From Ignavibacteria bacterium (GTDB lineage: Bacteria > Bacteroidota > Ignavibacteria > Tepidaquicellales > Tepidaquicellaceae), in the NCBI GenBank assembly GCA_016719565.1, contig JADJYU010000007.1:1-64000 (forward strand): a stretch of DNA of 64,000 nt, in the 5' to 3' direction. The position numbers and the translations under genes are program-made. Shown in pieces: positions 17,906 to 26,600 of the stretch. Each line of letters begins with the position of its first letter. Position 1 is the first letter of the stretch. Below the pieces are notes generated by a model. That model saw only the letters and a program-made list of their open reading frames with translations. It had not been told where the DNA came from and did no database searches.

Positions 17906-18811
17906 TTAAAAGTATCCTTCTTTCTTCCGGTCTTCCATAGCAGATTCAGATCTTTTATCGTCAGCTCTTGTGCCTCTTTCCGTCTGTCTTGAAATTGAAA
18001 CTTCTTTTATGATATCTTCAAGAGAATTTGCTTCTGACATTACAGCGCCTGTGCAGGTCATATCACCGATGGTTCTGAATCTCACCTGGAGCATTTCAGG
18101 TTTTTCCGATTCGCGGATATTAAGATAATCCGAATGCGCAAGGAGCGTACCGTTTCTTCTGATACAAAGTCTTTTATGAGTGAAATAAATTACAGGCATG
18201 TCAATCTTTTCCATGTGAATGTAATTCCACACATCCATCTCAGTCCAGTTGCTGATAGGGAACACTCTGAAATGCTCGCCGGGATTTTTCTTTCCGTTGA
18301 AAATATTCCACAGTTCCGGTCTTTGATTTTTCGGATCCCACTGTCCGAATTCATCTCTGTGCGAAAAAAATCTTTCCTTTGCTCTTGCTTTCTCTTCATC
18401 CCTGCGCGCGCCGCCCATTGCAGCGTCTATTTTATATTCCTCAAGCGTGTCAAGAAGCGTGACGGTCTGAAGCATATTTCTGCTGGCATCAAATCCTTTT
18501 TCCTCTTTTACTTTTCCCTGATCTATACTGTCCTGAACTGATCCGACTATTAATTTTACTCCGAGAGCTTTTATAAGATCATCCCTGTAAGTAAGTGTTT
18601 CCGGGAAGTTATGACCTGTATCGATATGAATAAGCGGGAATGGAATTTTAGCCGGATGAAAAGCCTTACGTGATAAATGCGCAAGCAGTATTGAATCTTT
18701 ACCGCCGGAAAAGAGAAGCGCAGGTTTTTCAAACTGTGCTGCAACTTCACGTATTATAAAAATGGATTCCGCTTCGAGCTCTCTTAAATAACTTAAATTA
18801 TAATTTTCCAA
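17906..18811 (-). CDS. cysD: Sulfate adenylyltransferase subunit 2
   Basis: The 301-residue protein has the PP-loop ATP-pyrophosphatase motif LLFSGGKDSILLAHL (SGGKDS at residues 35-40), HIDTGHNFPETLTYRD and the C-terminal signature around RFRTIGDMTCTGAVMSEA, with RRDEEKARAKERFFSHRD in the middle. All are typical of CysD. It adenylates sulfate with CysN as GTPase partner. The gene starts 2 bp after cysC ends and is followed by the GxxExxY cassette and then cysN. The whole set probably supports sulfation of surface glycans, not only assimilation. Confidence 0.95.
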   Translation of the reverse strand: MENYNLSYLRELEAESIFIIREVAAQFEKPALLFSGGKDSILLAHLSRKAFHPAKIPFPLIHIDTGHNFPETLTYRDDLIKALGVKLIVGSVQDSIDQGKVKEEKGFDASRNMLQTVTLLDTLEEYKIDAAMGGARRDEEKARAKERFFSHRDEFGQWDPKNQRPELWNIFNGKKNPGEHFRVFPISNWTEMDVWNYIHMEKIDMPVIYFTHKRLCIRRNGTLLAHSDYLNIRESEKPEMLQVRFRTIGDMTCTGAVMSEANSLEDIIKEVSISRQTERGTRADDKRSESAMEDRKKEGYF

Positions 18812-18813
18812 TA

Positions 18814-19422
18814 CTATACTTTTTTTAAAATTGGTTCTATTTTATTTAATAAAACATTCACTGATTCTTCTGCTGTATTTTCAGCCGTGTCGATAATAAC
18901 CTCCGGATTTTCAGGTATCTCATAAGGTGAATTAATTCCCGTGAAATCCTTTATCTCTCCCTCTCTGACTTTCTTATATAAACCTTTTACATCTCTCTCT
19001 TCACATTTCTCAACCGGAGTATTCAGATAAACTTCTATGAATTCATCTTCACCGAGCAAATTTCTCACCTTATCTCTGTCTTCTCTGAACGGGGAAATAA
19101 ATGCCGTAATAACAATTATACCCGCGTCTACCATCAGCTTCGCCACTTCGCCGATCCTTCTTATATTTTCTTTTCTGTCCTCTTCGCTGAAAGTGAGGTT
19201 GCTGTTCAAACCTCCCCTTATATTATCACCGTCAAGTATATAGGTCAGATACCCTTTTTTATTCAGGATCTTTTCCGTTTCATTCGCCAGTGTGGATTTA
19301 CCTGACCCTGAAAGTCCGGTAAACCAGATCACGAATGACCTGTTTCCAAGTAGTTTATTTCTGTCCTTTTTTGAGATTGTCAGATCGTGGGGAATTATAT
19401 TTTTTCCGGTCATAAATTGCAC
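18814..19422 (-). CDS. cysC: Adenylylsulfate (APS) kinase
   Basis: The 202-residue protein has the P-loop [11 protein letters not shown] (residues 34-44), [13 protein letters not shown], the [16 protein letters not shown] segment and [13 protein letters not shown], all hallmarks of APS kinase, with [15 protein letters not shown] and FTGINSPYE later. It phosphorylates APS to PAPS, the sulfate donor of the sulfotransferases at 12248-15028. It is the first gene of the minus-strand cys group and has a promoter-like sequence about 60 bp upstream. ATG 19422 and ATG 19413 are both possible starts. Confidence 0.95.
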   Translation of the reverse strand: MQFMTGKNIIPHDLTISKKDRNKLLGNRSFVIWFTGLSGSGKSTLANETEKILNKKGYLTYILDGDNIRGGLNSNLTFSEEDRKENIRRIGEVAKLMVDAGIIVITAFISPFREDRDKVRNLLGEDEFIEVYLNTPVEKCEERDVKGLYKKVREGEIKDFTGINSPYEIPENPEVIIDTAENTAEESVNVLLNKIEPILKKV

Positions 19423-19478
19423 ATGTCAAAACCGAATGCTCTGACTGAGTTTTGTATAATTTTGTTAAAAATTGTGAA

Positions 19479-19509
19479 CAAAGATATGTTTATTAATAAT
19501 TTTTTACAA
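19479..19509 (-). promoter_or_regulatory. Candidate promoter of the cys operon
   Basis: Read on the minus strand, TTG (19509-19507), 20 bases, then TATCTTTG (19486-19479) fit the Bacteroidota consensus TTTG-N19/20-TAnnTTTG. Transcription would start near 19472 and leave a leader of about 50 nt before cysC. Motif match only. Confidence 0.4.
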
Positions 19510-19637
19510 TGAAAGTATGAATGACATTATACATATTTTGCCTTCATTACAAATGCCAGTCGGGTGAAAAAAAGTCCGAGTGTCTTTTTGTGAGTGAAAT
19601 GCATATCAGATTTTTAACTAAAAATGCTCAATTTAAA

Positions 19638-20018
19638 TCTCTGTACACGTCAATTTTAATAGGATGCAATTAGACGTGATAAAAGTGATTTTGATTTATA
19701 TTATTATAACTAAGTCCCGTAGGGACTATATATTGGTAGCAAAATGAGAATAAGAATTTTAGTCCCGTAGGGATTATATATTGGTAGAAATTTGAGAGTA
19801 AGATTTTTAGTCCCGTGGAGACGGTATGTGAAATTGAATTTGATGAGAGATATATTTTAAAAGAACCGGAATAAGAAAATATTTCGTCCCTGACGGGACT
19901 GATATTACATTCATATCATTGATTGCTGCCAATATCACATCCCTCCGGGATGTAAGCTCTGATTCTCATAATAAAAATATTTTGCAGACTTATGTAAAAA
20001 AAATTGTCGTGCACAGAG
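19638..20018. mobile_element. MITE-like non-autonomous element, copy 2, inverted
   Basis: Terminal inverted repeats CTCTGTACACG (19639-19649) and CGTGCACAGAG (20008-20018) are the same as in copy 1 at 832-1122, with one extra base at the left end. The 8-bp direct repeat AATTTAAA flanks it at 19630-19637 and 20019-20026. It differs from the duplication of copy 1, which indicates independent insertions. Inside are five hairpin units of the type AGTCCCGTAGGGACT (19713-19727, 19761-19775, a worn one at 19809-19822, 19886-19899, and CATCCC/GGGATG at 19938-19952) and spacers such as TATTGGTAGCA. Orientation is opposite to copy 1. It is about 90 bp longer. Confidence 0.8.
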
Positions 20019-20118
20019 AATTTAAAAACTTCTGTCAGAATACTGTTTTATAAATTTAGATTTATTCATATTTTATAATGTCTGAAATTCCAAGCTTAAT
20101 ATTAATATTAAATCTATT

Positions 20119-20280
20119 ATGAAAACCGGTATTGAAAAAGAAAGATATTCCGAAAAGCTTGTTCATGAAGTAAAGGAAGCTGTTAAAGATTATAAGGACA
20201 AAATAATTTTTAAAGGAACAGCAGATGAGGTTATAAAAAATCTCCGCAATGAAGCTAATAGCAACAAGAAAATATATTAA
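20119..20280 (+). CDS. Possible small protein, 53 residues
   Basis: An ATG at 20119 opens a Lys/Glu-rich reading frame (MKTGIEKERYSEKLVHEVKE, ending NSNKKIY) with a composition closer to coding than to the surrounding AT-rich spacer. I see no convincing Shine-Dalgarno sequence and do not recognise the family. It could be the tail of a decayed gene; the MITE copy lies immediately upstream. Confidence 0.3.
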   Translation: MKTGIEKERYSEKLVHEVKEAVKDYKDKIIFKGTADEVIKNLRNEANSNKKIY

Positions 20281-20299
20281 GAAATATTCGAAAATATTC

Positions 20300-20333
20300 A
20301 AAAAAAAACCTGTTAAGTCTTTAAACTTAACAG
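20300..20333 (-). terminator. Rho-independent terminator of the T9SS cargo gene
   Basis: A perfect 9-bp stem, CTGTTAAGT (20310-20318) with ACTTAACAG (20325-20333), is followed on the minus strand by nine T residues after one or two bases (A run 20300-20308). It lies 35 bp beyond the stop of the minus-strand gene at 20368. On the plus strand it has only a weak T run and might also serve the small frame ending at 20280. Confidence 0.7.
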
Positions 20334-20367
20334 ATCTTTTAAAACACTCCTGAGCGGCCGATTGCCG

Positions 20368-21444
20368 TTATTTTACAAGCATCATCCTCTTTGTTTCGCT
20401 TATCCCGTTTGATTCCAGTTTGTAAAAGTATGTACCTGAAGTAAGTGAAGCTGCGTCAAAGTCTGCTGTGTAATTCCCTGCATTATAAAATTCATTGGCA
20501 AGCACTGCTACTTCCTTTCCCGTCATATCATATACTTTAAGAGATACCTGACCGGATTTTACGATTGAGAAATTTATTTTGGTAGAAGGGTTGAACGGAT
20601 TCGGATAGTTCTGCCCGAGTGTAAATTTTTCTGCAATTTCATTCTGAGGATCTGAGACGGAGGTTGGAGTTGCATGAACATAACTTACGGTTTTCAGATT
20701 GCTGAAAGGAGTTCTGATATATGTAATATTGAGCACAGGCGCTTTTGATCCGCTTACATACCAGCTGTAATTAGTTATCTGCGATGCGGAAACTATTGAT
20801 GATCCTTTGAAATAGATCGTGTCTATATTATCTGTTACTGATTTTATTCTCAGAGCATTTGTAAAAGATCCCGACGGAAGTATAAGTGTACCCCATGCGT
20901 CACCTGTAAGTACAGATGTACCATTTGAATGTACATTGAATTCTTTTCCTTCCATTACTGAAGAATAATTATCAGAAAATGAGTTACCAAATGAAAAAGG
21001 ATACTGAAATACTTTCTGCATATCTGTGTATGATCTCACTCCAAGTTCCTCAGAATACATTCCCATTGAATAGAGTGCATTGCCTTCATCTTTTGCAAAA
21101 ACATATGTACCGTCAAACTGCTGGGCAAGTGTTGCTCCCGGGAAAAATGAACTTCCCGGTAAACCGTTTGGATTTACAAATTCAGTCTGGAGTTCATTAC
21201 CGAGTAAATTTATTGCTGAAAAATTCCATGTTACATTTGCTCCTGAATTTCCTTCTGTTACATTTGCAGTATCCGCTGATTCGGAAATATACTGATCGCC
21301 CGCGGTAAATCTGAAACTTTCGTTAATTACTATCTGAGCATTCAATGAACCGGCTCCTGTAAAAAAGATCTGTATCATTAAGATAAATGTTAAGATGACT
21401 GCTTTTGAAACTGTGCTTTCGTTTAGTAAGTTTTTGATTTTCAT
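20368..21444 (-). CDS. Secreted protein with T9SS type A sorting domain
   Basis: The 358-residue protein has a signal peptide (residues about 15-36, ending LNAQ), a beta-rich middle of unknown function (residues about 40-270), and an 80-residue C-terminal sorting domain. The latter contains FTLGQNYPNPFNPSTKINFS, VSLKVYDMTGKEVAVL and SGTYFYKLESNG, ending TKRMMLVK. This domain directs proteins through the type IX secretion system and is then removed by the sortase. The wording of the domain is characteristic of Ignavibacteria and relatives. The middle domain is not recognised. Its own terminator follows the gene. Confidence 0.85.
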   Translation of the reverse strand: MKIKNLLNESTVSKAVILTFILMIQIFFTGAGSLNAQIVINESFRFTAGDQYISESADTANVTEGNSGANVTWNFSAINLLGNELQTEFVNPNGLPGSSFFPGATLAQQFDGTYVFAKDEGNALYSMGMYSEELGVRSYTDMQKVFQYPFSFGNSFSDNYSSVMEGKEFNVHSNGTSVLTGDAWGTLILPSGSFTNALRIKSVTDNIDTIYFKGSSIVSASQITNYSWYVSGSKAPVLNITYIRTPFSNLKTVSYVHATPTSVSDPQNEIAEKFTLGQNYPNPFNPSTKINFSIVKSGQVSLKVYDMTGKEVAVLANEFYNAGNYTADFDAASLTSGTYFYKLESNGISETKRMMLVK

Positions 21445-21525
21445 TTTTTTATTTGGTTTAAGTTATTTTTAAATTCTATACAAAAATCGTAAAAGTTATT
21501 GCCTGTTCAAAAGAAAAATTGAGTT

Positions 21526-21619
21526 AATTGTAGTACAACTATAACAGGAATACACTTTCAAAACCTTTAAAAATGAATAGAAAGTTAGTTTTACGTTTTA
21601 CAAATTGTAGCACAACTAT
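21526..21619 (+). promoter_or_regulatory. Paired 17-bp direct repeats, candidate operator
   Basis: AATTGTAGTACAACTAT at 21526-21542 recurs with one change (AATTGTAGCACAACTAT) at 21603-21619, 77 bp apart. The core TTGTA-N-TACAA of the first copy is a palindrome, as expected for a dimeric regulator. Both lie between the divergent genes at 20368-21444 and 21633-23054, the second just 14 bp before the likely start codon, where a bound protein would block translation or transcription. Confidence 0.4.
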
Positions 21620-21632
21620 TTTGATGTCATTT

Positions 21633-23054
21633 ATGAAAAACACTAACCTCTTTAATATTTTAAGAACATTTTCTGCAGAAGAGCTAAAACTGTTCGAAAG
21701 TTTTATCTGCTGCTATATGTTTAACCGCAGAAGTAAAAAGGTCACGGAGCTTTTCAGCGCGCTGAAGAAATTTCTGCCTGTGACTTCAGAAGCGGAGATC
21801 TCCAAAATACAGATATGGGAAATAATGTATCCGGGCAGGAAATACAGTGATGAAGTTATGAGGAATCTGATCTCTGATCTGTTCCAGCTTTCAAAAAAGT
21901 TTTTAATACATTTAAGAGTAAGTAATGATAAAGTCGAGTCAGGAAAGATTTTATCTCAGGAACTTTACGACAGGAAAATAAAGAATCTGCTGCTGAAGGA
22001 AATTGAAAGCACGGAGACGTATATTAAAAATAATATCAGGTCAGTGGAGAGCAGGTTTATAGATATGTATATACTTGACTGTATAAAGAATATAGCGCTA
22101 AACCGCGAACTGGAGTATAAAGATTATAAAGAGCAGCAGCACAGAATAATGGAGCTTGTGAATTATTTTCTGAAAGAGATGATGGCGTATTATCAGAATT
22201 ATGAGATTCTGAAAACTTTTATTAAGACAGAATACGAAATGATTCTATTCGACGAGCTTATGACCTTTGCAGATATGAATCACAAAATAATTGACCCTGA
22301 AGTAATTCTCATGTTTAATACTACTGTGCTTGTGATCTATCCTGAAAAGGAGGATGTATTTAAGAAGACACTTAAGCTTGTGAAGCAGAAGGGAAATTCA
22401 ATAGAGAGATTTTCTCATTACAACATTCTTGTATCACTGGAAAATTACTGTCTTAACAGATACAATAAAGGAGACACGGATTACATTAAATATCTTTATG
22501 AGATCTATGAGGAGAAGATAAAATATGACGTGCTTTCACCGACTGTGACCGGCACCATTGTGGAATCCACATTTACAAACATCGTAAAGACAGGGATCAG
22601 AACCGGTAAATTCACCTGGACTGAAAATTTTATCAGGAATAATTTTCACCGTCTCCAGGAAAACGAAGATGACATGCTTAACTATTATCTTGCATATATT
22701 TTTCACAGTAAAGGGGATAACGGAAAAGCTCTGCAGCATTTGTCAAAGCTCCGCGCGCAGGACATGATGGAAAAAATTAATGTGAAGAATCTTGAAATGA
22801 AAATATACTTTGAGCTGGGATATTATGACAACGTCCTCATGACAGCCGATACTTATAAACACTTCTTCTCAGGAAATAAAAAAATATCGGATTCAAGAAA
22901 GGCGGGACATCTGAATTTCATAGATCTCACTCTCAAGCTGTTAAGGGCTACGGAAAAAAATGATAAAGTTACTCTTGGATTTCTTGCAAAGAAGATAAAG
23001 AATACTTCTCCGGTAGCGGAAAAGGACTGGCTGCTTTCAAAATTAAAAAAATAA
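21633..23054 (+). CDS. Helical protein of unknown function, paralog of 58548-60008
   Basis: The protein is 473 residues from the ATG at 21633. An in-frame ATG at 21573 would add 20 residues, but the paralog aligns from the later start (NILRTFSAEELKLFESFI here, DILSSFSKEELKKFRTFI there), and one operator-like repeat overlaps the earlier segment. The sequence is almost entirely alpha-helical, charged and without membrane segments. Blocks shared with the paralog include VFAKLFP/IMYPGRKYSDEVMRNLI near residue 70 and a C-terminal EKDWLLSKLKK. A TPR-like repeat scaffold is possible. I do not recognise a function. The two paralogs flank the polysaccharide locus. Confidence 0.7.
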   Translation: MKNTNLFNILRTFSAEELKLFESFICCYMFNRRSKKVTELFSALKKFLPVTSEAEISKIQIWEIMYPGRKYSDEVMRNLISDLFQLSKKFLIHLRVSNDKVESGKILSQELYDRKIKNLLLKEIESTETYIKNNIRSVESRFIDMYILDCIKNIALNRELEYKDYKEQQHRIMELVNYFLKEMMAYYQNYEILKTFIKTEYEMILFDELMTFADMNHKIIDPEVILMFNTTVLVIYPEKEDVFKKTLKLVKQKGNSIERFSHYNILVSLENYCLNRYNKGDTDYIKYLYEIYEEKIKYDVLSPTVTGTIVESTFTNIVKTGIRTGKFTWTENFIRNNFHRLQENEDDMLNYYLAYIFHSKGDNGKALQHLSKLRAQDMMEKINVKNLEMKIYFELGYYDNVLMTADTYKHFFSGNKKISDSRKAGHLNFIDLTLKLLRATEKNDKVTLGFLAKKIKNTSPVAEKDWLLSKLKK

Positions 23055-23076
23055 ACTGAATGTAAGATCCGGGAAA

Positions 23077-24114
23077 TTATTTTTTCCTGCCGCTTAAAAT
23101 AAACGTTTCCTTATTTGAAAATTTTCTCACAACCTCCGGAGGAAGATTCAGGTTTGCCGCAACAAGTTCATCCGGATTGGAAGCAAGCCATGAGCTCAAT
23201 GATATTTCTTCATACACGCCGCTGTTAAATACTATTAATAACTTACATTCTTCATCGCCGATATTTTCAATGGAATGTCCGTATCCCATCGGCGTATATC
23301 CGATATCACTGTCCGAAAGTTCATTCACAGAAGAAAGTCCTGAAGATGCAAAAACCGTAAGTCTGATCTTTCCGGAAATTACATATAGCCATTCGTCGGC
23401 GTTAGGATGCCAGTGAAGTTCTCTGAGAGCTCCCGGCTCCAGTAAAAGTATACCGCCTGACATAGTTGATGAAATCGGAAATACTTTCGATGAAGCCAGC
23501 CATAATTTCCCGCCGTCACAGTTTCTTAAAGGATTCTGAGATAGAAGACTGTATTTATGAGTAAGAGGTGATGAGTTTAATTTTTTGCTTACTAATTTTT
23601 CTTTTATATCAACTATATAAACTTCTTTATCCGGAAGACCATCAAGATCGGCTGCATCGACATTCAGATTTTTCGAAACTATCTCCCGCGGTGTCTGAGC
23701 AAGCCAGTCAGTAATACTGAATGTTGCGAATTCCGAAAATGCGCCGTTATCAAAGACAAGCATAAATGTCGTTCCGTCAGGTCCGAGTCCTTCAATGGAA
23801 TGACCGTGCCCTCTCGGGAAATACCAGATATCGCCTTCTTTAAATTCATTAGTTTCATACTGACCATCAGGATTTATAATTGTTGTTCTTACATTTCCGG
23901 AAATTACATAACCCCATTCGGCTGCATTGGCATGCCAGTGCAGTTCTCTCAGACCCTGCGGTTTAAGATACATCAGTACTCCGGCTATGTTTTTTGAAAC
24001 GGGGAAGTCAGCTACCGTTGCCTGCTTAGCCCAGCCCATAGGCAGTTCACGGGCTTTCTGTCCTGCAAGCGGGAATTTAAATTTCGGCAGTTTATTTGAA
24101 TTTTCTGTAGACAA
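23077..24114 (-). CDS. Bicupin, oxalate decarboxylase-like
   Basis: The 345-residue protein has two cupin domains. The first has LRELHWHANAAEW (H59, H61, E66) and RGHGHSIE (H105); the second has LRELHWHPNADEW (H234, H236, E241) and YGHSIEN (H280). These form two complete His-His-Glu-His metal sites. Oxalate decarboxylases are manganese bicupins that turn oxalate into formate and carbon dioxide. Their lid loop SENST is FSEFATF here, keeping the Glu (E128) but not the rest, and the TDWLAQTPREIV region follows as in OxdC. There is no obvious signal peptide, so the protein is probably cytoplasmic. The gene stands alone, convergent with 21633. Substrate is therefore likely but not certain. Confidence 0.8.
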   Translation of the reverse strand: MSTENSNKLPKFKFPLAGQKARELPMGWAKQATVADFPVSKNIAGVLMYLKPQGLRELHWHANAAEWGYVISGNVRTTIINPDGQYETNEFKEGDIWYFPRGHGHSIEGLGPDGTTFMLVFDNGAFSEFATFSITDWLAQTPREIVSKNLNVDAADLDGLPDKEVYIVDIKEKLVSKKLNSSPLTHKYSLLSQNPLRNCDGGKLWLASSKVFPISSTMSGGILLLEPGALRELHWHPNADEWLYVISGKIRLTVFASSGLSSVNELSDSDIGYTPMGYGHSIENIGDEECKLLIVFNSGVYEEISLSSWLASNPDELVAANLNLPPEVVRKFSNKETFILSGRKK

Positions 24115-24332
24115 TATTTACCTCTTTCGTTCTGAATTTGAAAGCAGAAAAATAATTAAATCAATTTATTAATTCAATTATCATTAGGAATTTACAAAGT
24201 AGTTTGTAATCATTTTTATCTGATACGGTTTCTAAAATAAATTTGGTTCTATATGATTTACTGTGGAAAAATTTTGAATGCCAATTCTGCCGCTAAGGTT
24301 TGAGACTGTTTTAAAATAACAAAACAAATGGT

Positions 24333-24534
24333 TGTCATTCCCGCGTGCTTCTGGCGGGAATCCAGTCATAAAACGGTCTCGTTTTAACAAATTCGGATCA
24401 AGCAGATCTTCCTTTCATACGATTTCAAAAAAACAAATTATCCTATTCAGGATTTTCCTTTGCATCAATGTATTCATATAATCATTATTGATAATTCCTG
24501 ATTGGATTCCCGCCAGAAGCACGCGGGAATGACA
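24333..24534. repeat. Perfect 32-bp inverted repeat pair
   Basis: The 32 bases at 24333-24364 reappear exactly in reverse complement at 24503-24534, 138 bp apart. Each arm is itself a palindrome built on ATTCCCGC and GCGGGAAT around a 9-base loop. The GC content is far above the surroundings. The layout of two REP-like units in opposite orientation resembles a REPIN or a small MITE. Confidence 0.75.
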
Positions 24535-24713
24535 AATGTATTTTTTTAATTTGTGAAAATATATTTCAAAATAAGAATAGAGACCCACTTCATTTCTTAT
24601 AGAACCATAAATTTATAGGTATGAATTTTTTTAAATTTAAAGGATCCTGTTAAAATAGTTAGTATAACCGCCTTTGAAAAATTGCCGAAAGAATTCATGA
24701 GCAATTTTTTGCC

Positions 24714-24918
24714 GATGTTGGTGTTCCAAAAATTTGCAGCATTATAACTTAAAGTTATCTGTATATCTCTTGCAAATTTTTGGCCACCAACATCACTGCC
24801 TGCGAAGTATCAAGATAGTTGCACAGTTAAGTCAGTTGTTGGTGATCAAAAAGTTTGCATAAAATGCGAAAATTAATTCAAATGAAACTTATGCAAACTT
24901 TTTGAAAACACCAACAAC
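24714..24918. repeat. Two tandem long imperfect hairpins with related arms
   Basis: Hairpin 1 pairs 24714-24738 with 24771-24794 (GATGTTGGTG with CACCAACATC as outer part, then AAATTTGCA with TGCAAATTT). Hairpin 2 pairs 24835-24862 with 24889-24918 (GTTGTTGGTG with CACCAACAAC, then AAAAAGTTTGCATAA with its complement). The arms of the two hairpins resemble each other, both with TTGGTG followed by an A-run and TTTGCA. Hairpin 1 carries a smaller inner stem (ATAACTT/AAGTTAT). No gene overlaps. Confidence 0.7.
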
Positions 24919-24985
24919 GGCGACGGCGAAAATTTATTAAAAATTACAGGAAGAAGCGGGGAGTATAATCTTATCAGATGAATTG

Positions 24986-26600
24986 TTATCTCATTAAAAT
25001 TTCATATACACTTTCATTATTTTCGTTTGTGAAGATCACTTTATACTCAATATTTTTGTAACCTGTTATTTCCGATAATTTATTTCTGAATTCCTTAATT
25101 GATCCGTACCGGCTGAGCTGAAGCAGAACGGGTTTCCCGCTTTTAAGATTGCTGACTGAATTTGGATTAACCGGTAAATAGTAAAATTCATTTACCCACT
25201 GATTGAAATAGATATCAGACCTGAGTTTTCTTTCGAGTATGTCTTTATATACTTCCCGCCGGCTACCTGCATATTGCGAAGCGAATGCAAGCGGAGCTTC
25301 GGTATTTGCGCTTCCGAATGAAGGGATAATAATATAGTCAGGATATTTCTTTTCAATATATTCTACCATTGACATAGCATCTTCACTCTGCTCTATGCCT
25401 TCGAAGTAAGATGAAACTATCTGATACGAAAACCAGATTATTAAAGCAGACATAATGCCGGCATAGATAATTTTAGCATTATTCTTAAATTTACCGGGAT
25501 ATAATTCGCAGATAATTAAATATGAGATATACAGACCTGTAAGAGATAGCATAAATGAAGGGATTATATAATACTGCGCATAATGCTTTGAAACAATAAT
25601 GATCTGCAGAGTCATTGCTGTAAAAATAGCAGTCAGAATTCGTGTAAGGACCGGGGACTTAATAAAGCTGAAATCTTTTTTCTGAATTAATTTAGCATAC
25701 AGCAAATAAACGAAAGTCGAAAGAACTGTAAAATACGAGACAGCAAAAAGAATATCTTTCGTGAAGACATTAACAAGATTTTTTGAGAAAGAGCCGGGGT
25801 CAATTATGTTAGCTCCGCCTTTACCGTGTTTACCTTCTTTTAATATCAGTCCTTCCACCCAGTTAAGAAAATATTCTATGTTATAAATCCCCGGGAGAAT
25901 GAAAATTACAAAAAATATCAGGATAAAAAACAGATACAGAAATTTGTTTTTATAACCGTTCAGAATTATCATTGGAATAAAAAGCATCGGGATGAAATTC
26001 AGTTTAGTGGCAAGTCCAAATGCGATTATAACGGCGAATATTATTACTTCCGCGATACTGTAAGTCTGATTCTTTTTTATGAAGACAATAAAAAATTATT
26101 CCCAAAGTCATTAAAGAAGCTGAGATAAGAAGATTGTCAGGCGTAACTATGATCATCCCGTAAAATAACTCAGTGGAAGCAAACGGAGAAAGCATTAAAA
26201 AGAATGTAAGGAAAATATTTTTCGAGAGAGAGTAAATAAAATATCCGAAAAGAAATAGAAACAGACAGTTAATGAAGTTCAGAAAAATATTGATCTTTAT
26301 AAGATAAGCTTCAGGTCTGGAAAATACATCTGACACAATGTCTATGCCGGAAGATGATACAGCATAATAAAATTTCACAACTACTGCGGAAATCACCTGA
26401 ACTGTAGTCCCGGGATGATCAAAATGCCCGACCCCAAATCCTTCAAGCTGCGCCAGATTAAGTCCGTTTATGAGATAGACATAACTGGGATCGTAAAAAT
26501 TCAGATAATAAGGACCCTGCGCATACTTAAGCAGTCCGGCTGAAATGAACAAAATAACCGGAAGTATCAGAAGCGCCGGAATTAAAAAATTCTTTTTCAT
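24986..26600 (-). pseudogene. GT-C family membrane glycosyltransferase, frameshifted near 26095
   Basis: The first part (26600 to about 26095) has a membrane helix, then loop 1 with NFYDPSYVYLINGLNL and GHFDHPGTTVQVISA. After a run of six A the frame changes, and the protein continues as NQTYSIAEVIIFAVIIAFGL into the second part ending at 24986. With the extra base removed it would be about 537 residues with ten or more membrane helices and a soluble tail. The intact 534-residue paralog at 28937-30541 shares DP-x-YVY and DHPGSTVQ. It probably transfers sugar from a polyprenyl donor on the periplasmic side. Confidence 0.75.

Larger units (their letters stand above)
24115..24985. other. Repeat-rich intergenic region without genes
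   Basis: This 870-bp gap between the bicupin and the polysaccharide locus has no supported gene. It contains two separate repeat systems listed below: a perfect 32-bp inverted repeat pair and two related long hairpins. The remainder is AT-rich and unremarkable. Confidence 0.7.
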
